Assembly (NCBI RefSeq): GCF_006538885.1
Contig: NZ_BJLY01000001.1
Span: 620,001 to 684,000 of the forward strand
Direction of reading: 5' to 3'
DNA: 64,000 nt
DNA from: Gluconobacter roseus NBRC 3990
GTDB lineage: Bacteria; Pseudomonadota; Alphaproteobacteria; Acetobacterales; Acetobacteraceae
Shown here one piece after another: positions 7,490-16,161 of this stretch. A model generated the notes under the pieces. It saw only the letters and a program-made list of their open reading frames with translations. It did no database searches and was not told the origin of the DNA. Within the stretch, counting starts at the first letter, position 1; the number at the start of each line of letters is the position of its first letter. The translations under genes and the position numbers were made by a program.

Positions 7490-9769
7490 ATGCTGTCTTT
7501 ATGGAAGAGGGCGGGGAGGGCTCTTGCTGTCCGTGATGCGCTTTCCCATCTTGGCATGATGGCCAGAAAAGAATCCTCGTCCGTCCGTAATGCGACCGCA
7601 ATGCCGATGACCCAGTTCCTGCCGGAGCGACAGCCTGCGAAGGCGAAGACGCGCAAATTCGTTGTCAAATCGGATTACGATCCGGCGGGGGATCAGCCGA
7701 CGGCGATTTCCGAGCTGGTTCAGGGCGTCGAGGGCGGTGAGCGGGATCAGGTCCTGCTGGGCGTTACGGGCTCTGGCAAGACGTTCAGCATGGCGAAGGT
7801 GATCGAGGCGACGCAGAAGCCGACGCTTATTCTTGCGCCGAACAAGACGCTGGCGGCGCAGCTTTACGGGGAGATGAAGCAGTTCTTCCCGGATAATGCG
7901 GTCGAGTATTTCGTGTCCTATTACGATTACTACCAGCCGGAGGCTTATGTGCCGCGGTCGGACACGTATATCGAGAAGGACAGCCAGATTAACGAGCAGA
8001 TCGACCGGATGCGCCACGCCGCCACGCAGGCGCTGCTGGAGCGTAATGACGTTATCATCGTGGCGTCCGTGTCGTGCATTTACGGTATCGGCTCGGTCGA
8101 GACGTATTCGAAGATGGTGGTGCGGCTTGAAGTTGGCGGGTCCATTGACCGCGACCGGCTGATCAAGGCGCTGGTGGAGTTGCAGTACCGGCGCAATGAT
8201 GCGGGCTTTGAGCGCGGGACGTTCCGGGTTCGGGGCGAGCAGATCGATATTTTCCCGGTGCAGAACGAGGACCGGGCCTGGCGGGTGTCGCTGTTTGGCG
8301 ACGAGATTGACCAGATTGTCGAATTTGATCCGCTGACGGGGAACAAGACGGCGGATCTGGCGGAAATCAGCGTCTATGCGAACTCGCATTACGTGACGCC
8401 GCGGCCGACGCTCAATCAGGCGATGATCGGGATCAAGAACGAGCTTCGTGGACGTCTGGCGCAGTTTACCGAAGAGGGGAAGCTGCTGGAGGCGGAGCGT
8501 CTGTCGCAACGGACCACGTTCGATCTGGAAATGATCGAGACAACCGGGGCGTGCAAGGGGATCGAGAACTACTCGCGCTATCTGTCCGGGCGTGGGCCGG
8601 GCGATCCGCCGCCAACTTTGTTCGAATATCTGCCGGAAGATGCGCTGCTGATCGTGGATGAAAGCCATGTCACGGTGCCGCAGATTGGCGGGATGGAGCG
8701 CGGGGACAGGGCGCGCAAAAGCGTGCTGTCTGATTACGGGTTCCGTCTGCCGTCCTGCATCGATAACCGTCCGCTGGCGTTCGGGGAATGGAATGCGTTC
8801 CGGCCGCAGTCGATCTTTGTGTCCGCGACGCCGGGTCCCTGGGAAATGGAGCAGACGGGCGGTGTGTTTGCCGAGCAGATCATCCGTCCGACGGGGCTGA
8901 TTGATCCGGTGACGGATGTGCGGCCGGTCGAGGGGCAGGTCGATGATCTGCTGCATGAATGTCATCAGGCGATTGGCAAGGGTGGGCGTGTGCTCGTCAC
9001 GACGCTGACCAAGCGGATGGCCGAGGATCTGACGGATTATCTGGGCGAGGCGGGCATCAAGGTCCGTTATCTGCATTCGGATGTGGATACGCTGGAGCGG
9101 ATCGAGATTATCCGGGATCTGCGTCTTGGGGCGTTTGACGTGCTGGTCGGGATCAACCTGCTGCGTGAGGGGCTGGATATTCCGGAATGTTCGCTGGTGG
9201 CGATTCTGGATGCGGACAAGGAAGGCTTCCTGCGCTCGCGGACGTCGCTGATCCAGACGATTGGCCGTGCGGCGCGTAACGTCGAGGGACGTGTGCTGCT
9301 CTATGCCGACAAGGAGACGGACAGCCTGAAATACGCGATCGAGGAGACGGCGCGGCGTCGGGCGAAGCAGATGGAGTGGAACGCGGCCAATGGCATTACG
9401 CCGATGACGGTCCGCTCCCGCATTGGCGATGCGCTGTCCTCGGTGTTTGAGCAGGATTACGTGACGGTTGCGCCGGATGGGGCCGGGGATACGGAGCAGT
9501 TCGTTGGCAAGTCCCTGCCGGCCACGATTCAGGATCTGGAGAAGCGGATGCGCGAGGCTGCTGCCAATCTGGACTTCGAGCAGGCGGCGCGGCTGCGTGA
9601 CGAGGTCAAGCGGCTGGAGGCGATCGACATGGGGCTGGAGCCGCCGCCGATCGGGTCTTCGACCGCCGGGCGGCCGGGGGCTCGTAAAGCTCCGAAGACG
9701 CCTGTGCCGCTGGGGCCGGGCGGGGGTGGGTATGATCCGGCGAAGAAGAAGCGTGGCCGGGGACGCTGA
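7490..9769 (+). CDS. uvrB: UvrABC excinuclease subunit B
   Basis: UvrB is the damage-verification helicase of nucleotide excision repair. It receives DNA from UvrA and recruits the UvrC nuclease. The core shows a Walker A GVTGSGKT, the DNA-clamping beta-hairpin [17 protein letters not shown] (motif II) and helicase motifs up to [11 protein letters not shown]-terminal UVR domain is present (about 690-720, [24 protein letters not shown]). The start is uncertain: ATG codons at 7490, 7556 and 7559 are in frame and none has a clear Shine-Dalgarno. The conserved core begins near [11 protein letters not shown], so the later starts are also plausible. The C-terminus is a basic Gly/Lys/Arg tail. Confidence 0.97.
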   Translation: MLSLWKRAGRALAVRDALSHLGMMARKESSSVRNATAMPMTQFLPERQPAKAKTRKFVVKSDYDPAGDQPTAISELVQGVEGGERDQVLLGVTGSGKTFSMAKVIEATQKPTLILAPNKTLAAQLYGEMKQFFPDNAVEYFVSYYDYYQPEAYVPRSDTYIEKDSQINEQIDRMRHAATQALLERNDVIIVASVSCIYGIGSVETYSKMVVRLEVGGSIDRDRLIKALVELQYRRNDAGFERGTFRVRGEQIDIFPVQNEDRAWRVSLFGDEIDQIVEFDPLTGNKTADLAEISVYANSHYVTPRPTLNQAMIGIKNELRGRLAQFTEEGKLLEAERLSQRTTFDLEMIETTGACKGIENYSRYLSGRGPGDPPPTLFEYLPEDALLIVDESHVTVPQIGGMERGDRARKSVLSDYGFRLPSCIDNRPLAFGEWNAFRPQSIFVSATPGPWEMEQTGGVFAEQIIRPTGLIDPVTDVRPVEGQVDDLLHECHQAIGKGGRVLVTTLTKRMAEDLTDYLGEAGIKVRYLHSDVDTLERIEIIRDLRLGAFDVLVGINLLREGLDIPECSLVAILDADKEGFLRSRTSLIQTIGRAARNVEGRVLLYADKETDSLKYAIEETARRRAKQMEWNAANGITPMTVRSRIGDALSSVFEQDYVTVAPDGAGDTEQFVGKSLPATIQDLEKRMREAAANLDFEQAARLRDEVKRLEAIDMGLEPPPIGSSTAGRPGARKAPKTPVPLGPGGGGYDPAKKKRGRGR

Positions 9770-9907
9770 TCCGGGGCATAAGCCCGTTTCTTCTGCGGCG
9801 TCCGTATTGGGGCGCGCATGTTTTTTTCAGGACCGGTTTGTTCATGACTTCTTCTTCGGACGCCATGCCCGAGACTTTTTCGCAATTCTGTCCGGGAGGT
9901 CGCGGTC

Positions 9908-10825
9908 ATGGCTGATGGTGTGCGTGACATGTCCGGGATGATTGAGCTTGTGGCCGGGGAGCAGCGGGTCGTTGTTCTGGCTAAGGTCGGTGGGGCGCTT
10001 GGGAGCTGGCAGTTTCGTGGGCAGGACGTGTTTCTGCCCGTGGCCAATCCGGCGCTGGTGGCGCAGCACGGCGAGGCGGTGGCGGCCTATCCGCTGGTTC
10101 CGTACTCCAACCGGATTGCGCAGGGGCGTTTTGCGTTTGAGGGCAGGGAGTACCGGCTGGCTCCCAACATGGCGGGCGAGAGCAGCGCCATTCATGGCAA
10201 TGGCTGGGAGCGGGAATGGACGGTGGCGCACCGGACGGACAGTGATGTCGTGCTGGTGCTGGATCATGTGCCTCAGGCTGATGATGTGCAGTGGCCGTTC
10301 GTCTATCGTGCCGAGCTGTCTTACGGGTTGAGGCCGGACGGGCTGGAGGTGCGGCTTGTGGTGGAGAACCGCGATGCGGGCAGGCAGCCGGTGGGGCTGG
10401 GGTTCCATCCGTTCCTCGCTGCAAAGGGGGCCGCGACGCTGGCTTTTGATGCGGCGGATGCCTGGCTGACGACGCCGGACTCTCTGCCATTCAGGCGGGT
10501 GCCCTGTGAGGGCGAATGGGCGTTTGGGCAGCCTGTGGATGCGCATGCGAGGGCGATCGACAACTGTTTCTCCGGGTTTGGCGGCCGGGCCGTGCTGATG
10601 AACGGGGAGACGGGGCTGTCGGTGACTGTCGAGGCGGATCGGCTGTTCGGGCATGTGGTTGTGTTCACGGCGCCTGACAGTCCGTTCGTGGCGGTTGAGC
10701 CGGTGACGAACATGACCGATGCGATCAATCATCCCGAAATCGCGGACCGGGGGCTGCATGTGCTGGAGCCGGGTGCGCAGGTTGGTGGGTCCATGCGGTT
10801 CCGGGTGGGGGCGGTCGATGGCTGA
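9908..10825 (+). CDS. Aldose 1-epimerase (mutarotase) family protein
   Basis: Members interconvert alpha and beta anomers of hexoses, or act on related sugars and lactones. The 305 residues are a single beta-sandwich mutarotase domain. Family segments visible are PYSNRIAQGRF, IHGNGWEREW (with the conserved substrate-contacting His) and VGLGFHPFLA. Cytoplasmic: no signal peptide. The stop overlaps the greB start by 8 nt, so the two are co-transcribed and probably translationally coupled. Anomer interconversion would fit the strong sugar metabolism of an acetic acid bacterium, but the exact sugar is unknown. Confidence 0.88.
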   Translation: MADGVRDMSGMIELVAGEQRVVVLAKVGGALGSWQFRGQDVFLPVANPALVAQHGEAVAAYPLVPYSNRIAQGRFAFEGREYRLAPNMAGESSAIHGNGWEREWTVAHRTDSDVVLVLDHVPQADDVQWPFVYRAELSYGLRPDGLEVRLVVENRDAGRQPVGLGFHPFLAAKGAATLAFDAADAWLTTPDSLPFRRVPCEGEWAFGQPVDAHARAIDNCFSGFGGRAVLMNGETGLSVTVEADRLFGHVVVFTAPDSPFVAVEPVTNMTDAINHPEIADRGLHVLEPGAQVGGSMRFRVGAVDG

Positions 10826-11324
10826 GAAGACGCCACTTTCACATTATCTGTCGCCGAAGGGGGCCGCGGTCATGCGGGCCGAGCTTCGGGAGCTGGCGCA
10901 GAAGGAGCGGCCCCGGATTGTGGAGATCGTGTCCTGGGCGGCGAGTAATGGCGACCGTTCGGAGAATGCGGATTACCAGTACGGCAAGCGCCGGTTGCGG
11001 GAAATTGACCGGCGGATGCGGTTTCTGGGCAAGCGGCTTGAGAATGCGGTGATCGTGGATCCTGCGGCCCAGACGACGCGGGACCGCGTGTTTTTTGGTG
11101 CGACCGTGACATACGTGGACGAGGATGACGTCGAGCATACCGTGACGATCCTTGGTGTGGACGAGTCCGATCTGGCGCGGGGGGAGGTCAGTCTGGTCTC
11201 GCCTGTGGCACGGGCGCTGATGCGGACATGCGTCGGGGATGTGGCGATGTTGCAGACGCCGCGTGGACCGGTGGAGATCGAGATCCTGAAGATTGTTTAT
11301 CCCGTGGCGGTGGCGGCGGACTGA
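10818..11324 (+). CDS. greB: Transcription elongation factor GreB
   Basis: GreA/GreB factors enter the RNA polymerase secondary channel and stimulate cleavage of backtracked RNA. The 168 residues comprise an N-terminal coiled coil (about 5-85) and a C-terminal FKBP-like domain. The conserved coiled-coil tip GDRSENADYQYGKRR carries the acidic catalytic residues. GreB rather than GreA is preferred because of the early PLSHYLSPKG segment, YQYGKRRLREIDRRMRFL and the length. The ATG at 10818 is chosen because the protein then begins at the family's usual position; it lies within the end of the mutarotase gene (ATGGCTGA overlap). Confidence 0.93.
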   Translation: MAEKTPLSHYLSPKGAAVMRAELRELAQKERPRIVEIVSWAASNGDRSENADYQYGKRRLREIDRRMRFLGKRLENAVIVDPAAQTTRDRVFFGATVTYVDEDDVEHTVTILGVDESDLARGEVSLVSPVARALMRTCVGDVAMLQTPRGPVEIEILKIVYPVAVAAD

Positions 11325-11481
11325 GCGCTTCTGGAAGCAGAGTGCAGGCGTGCTGCTGGAGGCCCATGTCAGGTGCTGGCGGACATGACAGGGAACTTCG
11401 CCCGGCGTGGATTTTGAAAAACCGGGTCATGCGGTTACAGAGGACTGGACCACTCCTCTTTCTCCCTGCCGGAGTTTTCCG

Positions 11482-12459
11482 ATGTCCCGTTCTCTTCGCG
11501 TTGCTGTCCAGATGGATCCTCTGGAGTACGTCAATATTGATGGTGACTCCACGTTTGCGATGATGCTTGAGGCGCAGGTGCGCGGCTATGAGCTGTGGGT
11601 CTATCCGGTGACGACGCTGAGCCTTGTCGAGGGGCAGGGCAAGGGTGGGCGTGTGCAGGCCCGGGCGCGGCGTGTCGAGGTTCGGCGCGAGCGGGGCAAT
11701 CATGCGACGTTCGGTGAGGAGCAGGTGCTGGATCTGGGGCAGACGGATGTGATCCTGATGCGTCAGGACCCGCCGTTCGACATGGGTTATATCACGGCCA
11801 CGCATATGCTTGAGCATGTGCATGGTGTGGGCGAGGGACGGTCGCTGGTGGTGAATGATCCGGTGGCCGTGCGCAATGCGCCGGAAAAGCTGCTGGTGAC
11901 ACATTTTCCGCATCTGATGCCGCCGACGCTCGTGACCTGGGATACGCGTGAGATCCTGGCGTTCCGCGAGAAGTATCAGGACATCATCGTCAAGCCGCTT
12001 TATGGCAATGGCGGATCGGGGATTTTCCGGATCAAGCCGGATGATGAAAATCTGGGCGCGTTACTTGAGATGCATTTCGCACGTTCGCGTGAGCCGCTCA
12101 TGATCCAGCGTTACGAGCCGGCTGTGCGTCAGGGCGACAAGCGCATCATTCTGGTGGATGGCGAGGCAATTGGCGCGATCAACCGCGTTCCGGCGACGGG
12201 TGAAGCGCGGTCGAACATGCATGTCGGCGGTCGGGCCATGAGTGTGGAACTGACGCCGCGGGATAAGGAAATCTGTGAGTCGATCGGGCCGTATCTGCGC
12301 GATCACGGGCTGATTTTTACGGGGATCGATGTGATCGGGGACTGGCTGACGGAAATCAATGTGACGTCGCCGACCGGGTTGCAGGAACTGGACCGGTTTG
12401 ACGGAATCAATAGCGCCGGGCTGATCTGGGATGCGATCGAGAGGCGGGTGCTGGTTTGA
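11482..12459 (+). CDS. gshB: Glutathione synthetase
   Basis: GshB joins gamma-glutamylcysteine and glycine using ATP. The 325 residues have an N-terminal pre-ATP-grasp domain ([20 protein letters not shown]) followed by an ATP-grasp fold. Seen are [24 protein letters not shown] (nucleotide loop) and the metal-binding [11 protein letters not shown]. The ATG at 11482 is chosen because GGAG lies 8 nt upstream and the protein then starts like the family; the longer frame from 11407 lacks such support. A strong terminator follows. Glutathione made here could feed the glutathione peroxidase at 32.3 kb. Confidence 0.95.
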   Translation: MSRSLRVAVQMDPLEYVNIDGDSTFAMMLEAQVRGYELWVYPVTTLSLVEGQGKGGRVQARARRVEVRRERGNHATFGEEQVLDLGQTDVILMRQDPPFDMGYITATHMLEHVHGVGEGRSLVVNDPVAVRNAPEKLLVTHFPHLMPPTLVTWDTREILAFREKYQDIIVKPLYGNGGSGIFRIKPDDENLGALLEMHFARSREPLMIQRYEPAVRQGDKRIILVDGEAIGAINRVPATGEARSNMHVGGRAMSVELTPRDKEICESIGPYLRDHGLIFTGIDVIGDWLTEINVTSPTGLQELDRFDGINSAGLIWDAIERRVLV

Positions 12460-12578
12460 GGCGTTCGCAGAAGCCAGTCCATGTGTTCTGCTGAAATGTC
12501 GGATATATTCTGATCATCTGGATCAGGCCGTCAATGAAGACGTATGGACTGTTTGGTCTTGGTCTGATGGTTATGAAT

Positions 12579-12616
12579 GCCCTTGCTACATTCAAATGTG
12601 GCGAGGGCTTTTTTTT
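12579..12616 (+). terminator. Intrinsic terminator after gshB
   Basis: A 14-bp hairpin has arms GCCCTTGCTACATT and AATGTGGCGAGGGC with a CA loop; it is perfect if two G-U pairs are allowed. It is followed directly by eight T residues at 12609-12616. The rest of 12460-12729 shows no gene I can support. Confidence 0.9.
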
Positions 12617-12729
12617 GGTGGATCGCTATATGATTTGCCGAAGAGAAATTCCGGCAGATATGAGGTCAGGGCTCATTTTTCTGCGGCTTCGGAAGTTTGC
12701 AATATCAGTATGATCAAATGATCTGAAAA

Positions 12730-12948
12730 TCAGTCATCCTTTGGGCGAACGGAATAATCCAAGGGTTTTATGGGATCAGTTGACGCATCAGCAGAAGAGG
12801 GTGGGGTGTCTTTTCCGAAACGGTTTTCGAGCCATGCTTTAATATGTTCCCGAAAATAAAGACTGTAGAGCGCTACCCAGACCACAAATGTGATCAGAGC
12901 TAGGAAATAGATCAGCACGGTTGTCCTCCCTGGCCTGTTTCGTGACAT
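12730..12948 (-). CDS. Small single-span membrane protein, unknown function
   Basis: The 72-residue frame encodes a short basic N-terminus (MSRNRPGRTT), one hydrophobic helix (about 11-30, VLIYFLALITFVVWVALYSL) and a charged C-terminal tail that is predicted cytoplasmic or periplasmic. No family is recognised. The upstream Shine-Dalgarno is weak (CAAGG). It is divergent from pmtA. The transmembrane-plus-tail layout makes it more believable than a random frame of this size, but it remains hypothetical. Confidence 0.5.
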   Translation of the reverse strand: MSRNRPGRTTVLIYFLALITFVVWVALYSLYFREHIKAWLENRFGKDTPPSSADASTDPIKPLDYSVRPKDD

Positions 12949-13081
12949 GGCCTTGAAACGTCATGCGCATGGTGTCTCTTGCCAGATGCATATCCGGGAG
13001 GGCAAGAAGGTGCCAATTGAACAAGTTCCGGACAGCTCGGACCTGTGAGGGTCGAGCGGACAGAGAAGGTCGTATATCACC

Positions 13082-13762
13082 ATGTCCTCAACCCTTTCCC
13101 CGCGTTCGGCACTGGACGCGGAAGCCGTCAAAACGGCTTATCGTCGCTGGGCCCGCGTTTATGATACTGTTTTTGGCGGTATTTCAGGGTACGGACGCAA
13201 GAGAGCAGTGGCTGCGGTCAACGCCCTGCCGGGAGAGAGGGTCCTGGAAGTTGGTGTCGGAACGGGCCTTGCCCTGCCGTCCTACAACCATGACAAGCGC
13301 ATTACGGGAATCGATCTGTCCGAGGACATGCTGGAGCGTGCACGGATGCGGGTGCTTCAGGAGCATCTGACGAATGTGGACGATCTGCTGGAAATGGATG
13401 CGGAAGCCACGACGTTTGAAGATGACAGCTTCGATATTGCCGTTGCGATGTTCGTTGCGTCCGTCGTGCCGCATCCGGACCGGCTGCTGGCCGAGCTCAA
13501 GCGGGTTGTGAAGCCGGGCGGGCATATCCTGTTCGTCAACCACTTCCTGGCAACGGGCGGACTGCGCCTGTCCGTCGAGCGGGGTATGGCCCGCGCATCG
13601 CGTTCGCTGGGCTGGCATCCGGATTTTGCCATTGAGTCGCTTCTGCCGCCGGAAGACCTGCGTCGCGCCACACTGACGCCGGTTCCCCCTGCGGGACTGT
13701 TTACACTCGTGACATTGCCGCAATGCGAGAGTAAAAGCGACGCAGCAGCCCTGGTCGCCTGA
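13082..13762 (+). CDS. pmtA: Phosphatidylethanolamine N-methyltransferase (PmtA-like)
   Basis: PmtA transfers three methyl groups from S-adenosylmethionine to phosphatidylethanolamine to make phosphatidylcholine at the inner membrane. The 226 residues are one class I methyltransferase domain. Motif I is VLEVGVGTGLALP and the acidic SAM-ribose site is GIDLSEDMLERA. The early YRRWARVYDTVFG segment is typical of PmtA and UbiE-related enzymes. Absence of a quinone-pathway context and the N-terminal pattern favour PmtA over UbiE. It lies 86 nt upstream of the COX1-like gene, in the same direction. Confidence 0.82.
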   Translation: MSSTLSPRSALDAEAVKTAYRRWARVYDTVFGGISGYGRKRAVAAVNALPGERVLEVGVGTGLALPSYNHDKRITGIDLSEDMLERARMRVLQEHLTNVDDLLEMDAEATTFEDDSFDIAVAMFVASVVPHPDRLLAELKRVVKPGGHILFVNHFLATGGLRLSVERGMARASRSLGWHPDFAIESLLPPEDLRRATLTPVPPAGLFTLVTLPQCESKSDAAALVA

Positions 13763-13848
13763 TCGGCGTTTGGTTCCGGACACGTGTCGGCGCCGAGTAT
13801 TCCGACGCTCGCTGCGGTATTCCTAGTTCAGGGACCGACTACGCGATC

Positions 13849-15015
13849 ATGACTTATCAGGCCGTCGATACTGCCCCAGCCCGTTCCAGCCGCCGAGTCG
13901 GAACGTCTTTTATTCTGCTGGCACTGTTTGCCGGCTTGCTGGGCGGGTCGCTGGCTCTGCCATTTCTTCAGACACATCCTACAAGCGGGCAGGCGTTCTG
14001 CCACGGTATTCTCATGACGTTCTTCGTCATGTGCCCTGCTGCGCTTGGTGGCTTTGGCCAGTGGCTTCTGCCGTCTGCGCTGGGGACTGACCGGACCGTG
14101 CTTCGGGGCCTGACGATGGCCGGGTTCGGATTCCTGTCGGCTGGTGTGGTGCTGCTTCCGGTTCTGCCGTTTGTGGCGCTGCTGCTATGGTCGGTCGGGA
14201 TTCTGGCTGTTGCGATCGATGTGATTACGACCTGCCTTGAGGGTCGCGTCCGCCGTTTCCGCGATATGTCGCCGCTGGCCTGGTCGCTTCTGGCGACGGC
14301 GAGCAGTGTTGTTCTCGTGGCGCCGGTTCTGGCGGCTGTTGTGACGCGCGGCATGCTGGATGGGATCACGACGGACGCGTTGATCGAAACGTTGCATCTT
14401 CCGGAAATGGCGCTGATGCTGACCCCGGCTCTGGGGCTGGTGGCGTCTGCGCTGCTGTCACGTTCTGCCAGCGCCGGTGCATCTTTGACGGTGGCGCCTT
14501 ATGTGTTCGGCGTGATGGGCATTGGCGGGCCGCTTCTGTGGATGGACGGGCTTTATGGGGCGCTGCCATCGGGCATGACGTCGAGCCTTGTTCTCGTGAC
14601 GCAGATCGTCCCGTCGGTTGTGCTGATCGGGGCGCTGTGCCGGGATGTCTGGCAGCAGAAGCGGGATCTGGATGGTGCTGCGCTCTGGGCGATCGGCAGC
14701 ATTCTGCTGTTTACGGCCGGGTGGCTGTCTGACTGGCTTCCGGGGCATTCGGGCGATCATACGGCGGTGGCGTTTGGTGGCATCATGGCGCTGTGCGGCG
14801 GGTTCTATGCCTGGGTTGAGATGCTTCTCCCCGGCCGGATCCCCGCGATGATGAGCCGGGGACATGCCTGCCTGATGCTGGCAGGGGCGTTCTGCTCCGT
14901 GGTGCCGGGCGTCATGATCTATGGTGAAATTCTTATGGGGATCAGCCTGCTGGCCTTTGGTCTGCTGGGGCTGTTCCTGTTGAGGGAGACCGGGCGTGCC
15001 CGGGTCTCGGCATGA
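13849..15015 (+). CDS. Degenerate cytochrome c oxidase subunit I-like membrane protein
   Basis: The 388 residues form about ten membrane helices and clearly derive from heme-copper oxidase subunit I. CHGILMTFFVMCPAALGGFG (51-70) matches the helix II segment with the low-spin heme His (H52). SPLAWSLLATASSVVLVAPV (141-160) matches helix V. My alignment places H304, six residues before G310, at the second low-spin heme ligand. The high-spin heme/CuB site is gone: HPEVY is LPEMA (184-188), the HH pair is D233-G234 in WMDGLY, and the heme-a3 His is G302. The protein is also about 150 residues shorter than active subunits. It cannot be a normal oxygen-reducing subunit. Its stop overlaps ctaB by 4 nt, so expression appears maintained. 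The role is unknown: a heme-binding assembly or electron-transfer protein, or a relic. Confidence 0.75.
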   Translation: MTYQAVDTAPARSSRRVGTSFILLALFAGLLGGSLALPFLQTHPTSGQAFCHGILMTFFVMCPAALGGFGQWLLPSALGTDRTVLRGLTMAGFGFLSAGVVLLPVLPFVALLLWSVGILAVAIDVITTCLEGRVRRFRDMSPLAWSLLATASSVVLVAPVLAAVVTRGMLDGITTDALIETLHLPEMALMLTPALGLVASALLSRSASAGASLTVAPYVFGVMGIGGPLLWMDGLYGALPSGMTSSLVLVTQIVPSVVLIGALCRDVWQQKRDLDGAALWAIGSILLFTAGWLSDWLPGHSGDHTAVAFGGIMALCGGFYAWVEMLLPGRIPAMMSRGHACLMLAGAFCSVVPGVMIYGEILMGISLLAFGLLGLFLLRETGRARVSA

Positions 15016-15962
15016 GCGATACGGCGACACCTTTAGCCCCTTCGGGGGTTTTTTCCGTTCCGGGGAAGGATGGTGATCCGTCCCTGCGTGAATGGCTGGC
15101 ACTTCTCAAGCCGCGTGTGATTTCGCTGGTGGTGTTTACGGGTGCTGCGGGCATGGCTGTGGCGCCGCGCTGGCCGTCCATTCCCATCGGGCTGATTACC
15201 ATCCTTTGCATCTGCATCGGGGCCGGGGCCGCTGGTGCGATCAACATGTGGTATGACCGCGACATTGACGCGATCATGAAGCGGACGGTGGTGCGGCCCA
15301 TTCCCGACGGGCGTATGCCGGAGCAGGCGGCACTGGTTTATGGCGTTGTGCTCTCGGTTCTGTCGGTGGTTGTGCTGTGGCTGGCGACGAATGCGCTGGC
15401 GGCTGGCATTCTGGCGTTCTCGATCTTTTTCTACAGCGTGATCTACACGATGTGGCTCAAGCGGAGCACGCCGCAGAACATTGTGATCGGTGGGGCTGCG
15501 GGGGCGTTTCCGCCGATGATCGGCTGGGCTGCGACCATGAACTCCATGGCTGTGCTGCCGGTCGCGATGTTTGCGATCGTGTTCCTGTGGACGCCACCGC
15601 ATTTCTGGTCGCTGTCGCTTTATGCGTGCAAAGATTACGGCAAGGCGGGCATTCCGATGCTGCCGGTCGTGAAGGGTGCGCGGCATACGCGGTGGCAGAT
15701 CCTGATCTACACGTTCATTCTTACAGCTGTGTCGCTGGTGCCCAGCTTCGTGCATGAAGTCGGGCTGACCTATACGGTTGTGACCAGTCTGCTGGACCTT
15801 GGGTTCATTCTTTGCGCGTTCCGGGTGCTGATGGACAAACAGGATGCGGAAGGGGTGAGCCTGACGAAGGACAAGCCGGCGCGGTTCGCGTTCCGGTATT
15901 CGCTGGCCTATCTGTTCCTGTTGTTCTGCGGACTGCTGGTTGACCGGGTTCTGATCGGATGA
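15012..15962 (+). CDS. ctaB: Protoheme IX farnesyltransferase (heme O synthase)
   Basis: CtaB/CyoE farnesylates heme b to heme O at the inner membrane. The 316 residues are a UbiA-type polytopic prenyltransferase with about nine membrane helices. The first Asp-rich motif is NMWYDRDID and the second region is CKDYGKAGIPMLPVVKG. FLWTPPHFWSLSL is characteristic of heme O synthases. It overlaps the COX1-like gene upstream (ATGA) and the CoxF-like gene downstream (ATGA). Because cytochrome bo3 ubiquinol oxidase also needs heme O, this gene would stay useful even where an aa3 oxidase has been lost. Confidence 0.96.
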   Translation: MSDTATPLAPSGVFSVPGKDGDPSLREWLALLKPRVISLVVFTGAAGMAVAPRWPSIPIGLITILCICIGAGAAGAINMWYDRDIDAIMKRTVVRPIPDGRMPEQAALVYGVVLSVLSVVVLWLATNALAAGILAFSIFFYSVIYTMWLKRSTPQNIVIGGAAGAFPPMIGWAATMNSMAVLPVAMFAIVFLWTPPHFWSLSLYACKDYGKAGIPMLPVVKGARHTRWQILIYTFILTAVSLVPSFVHEVGLTYTVVTSLLDLGFILCAFRVLMDKQDAEGVSLTKDKPARFAFRYSLAYLFLLFCGLLVDRVLIG

Positions 15963-16081
15963 ACATGACGACGGATATTGATCTCGCCCGCAAGCGGCGT
16001 CTGAGCAGGATTACGGGGATTGTTGGCGGTGTGGTGCTGCTGGCCGTCATCTTTTACGTGATTACGCTGACGCGGCTGTAA
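15959..16081 (+). CDS. CoxF-like small single-span membrane protein
   Basis: A 40-residue protein starts within the ctaB stop (ATGA overlap). It has a charged N-terminus (about 1-18, with RKRRLSR) and one hydrophobic helix (about 19-36, IVGGVVLLAVIFYVITL). It resembles the short CoxF-type proteins encoded between ctaB and ctaG in alphaproteobacterial aa3-oxidase operons, which share the pattern of basic residues then a helix ending VITL. Function is not established. Here the following ctaG is missing and a terminator comes next. It is too short for most gene callers. Confidence 0.65.
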   Translation: MNMTTDIDLARKRRLSRITGIVGGVVLLAVIFYVITLTRL

Positions 16082-16112
16082 CGGCCGGGGTTTAGCGTCT
16101 CATTCAGGCAAT

Positions 16113-16146
16113 AAAAAAGGCCCGGGGGGTTTCCCGGGCCTTTTTC
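16113..16146. terminator. Bidirectional terminator after the ctaB unit
   Basis: Arms GGCCCGGG (16119-16126) and CCCGGGCC (16133-16140) form a GC-rich hairpin flanked by six A residues on the left and five T residues on the right. It separates the rightward ctaB unit from the leftward Tim44-like gene. Confidence 0.9.
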
Positions 16147-16161
16147 TGTTTCTGGGGCTTT

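Noticed and set aside
12534..12715. Small plus-strand frame beginning ATGAAGACGTAT that could look like a secreted peptide
   Set aside because: It runs directly through the strong gshB terminator hairpin and T-run, has no good ribosome site and is about 59 codons with no family.
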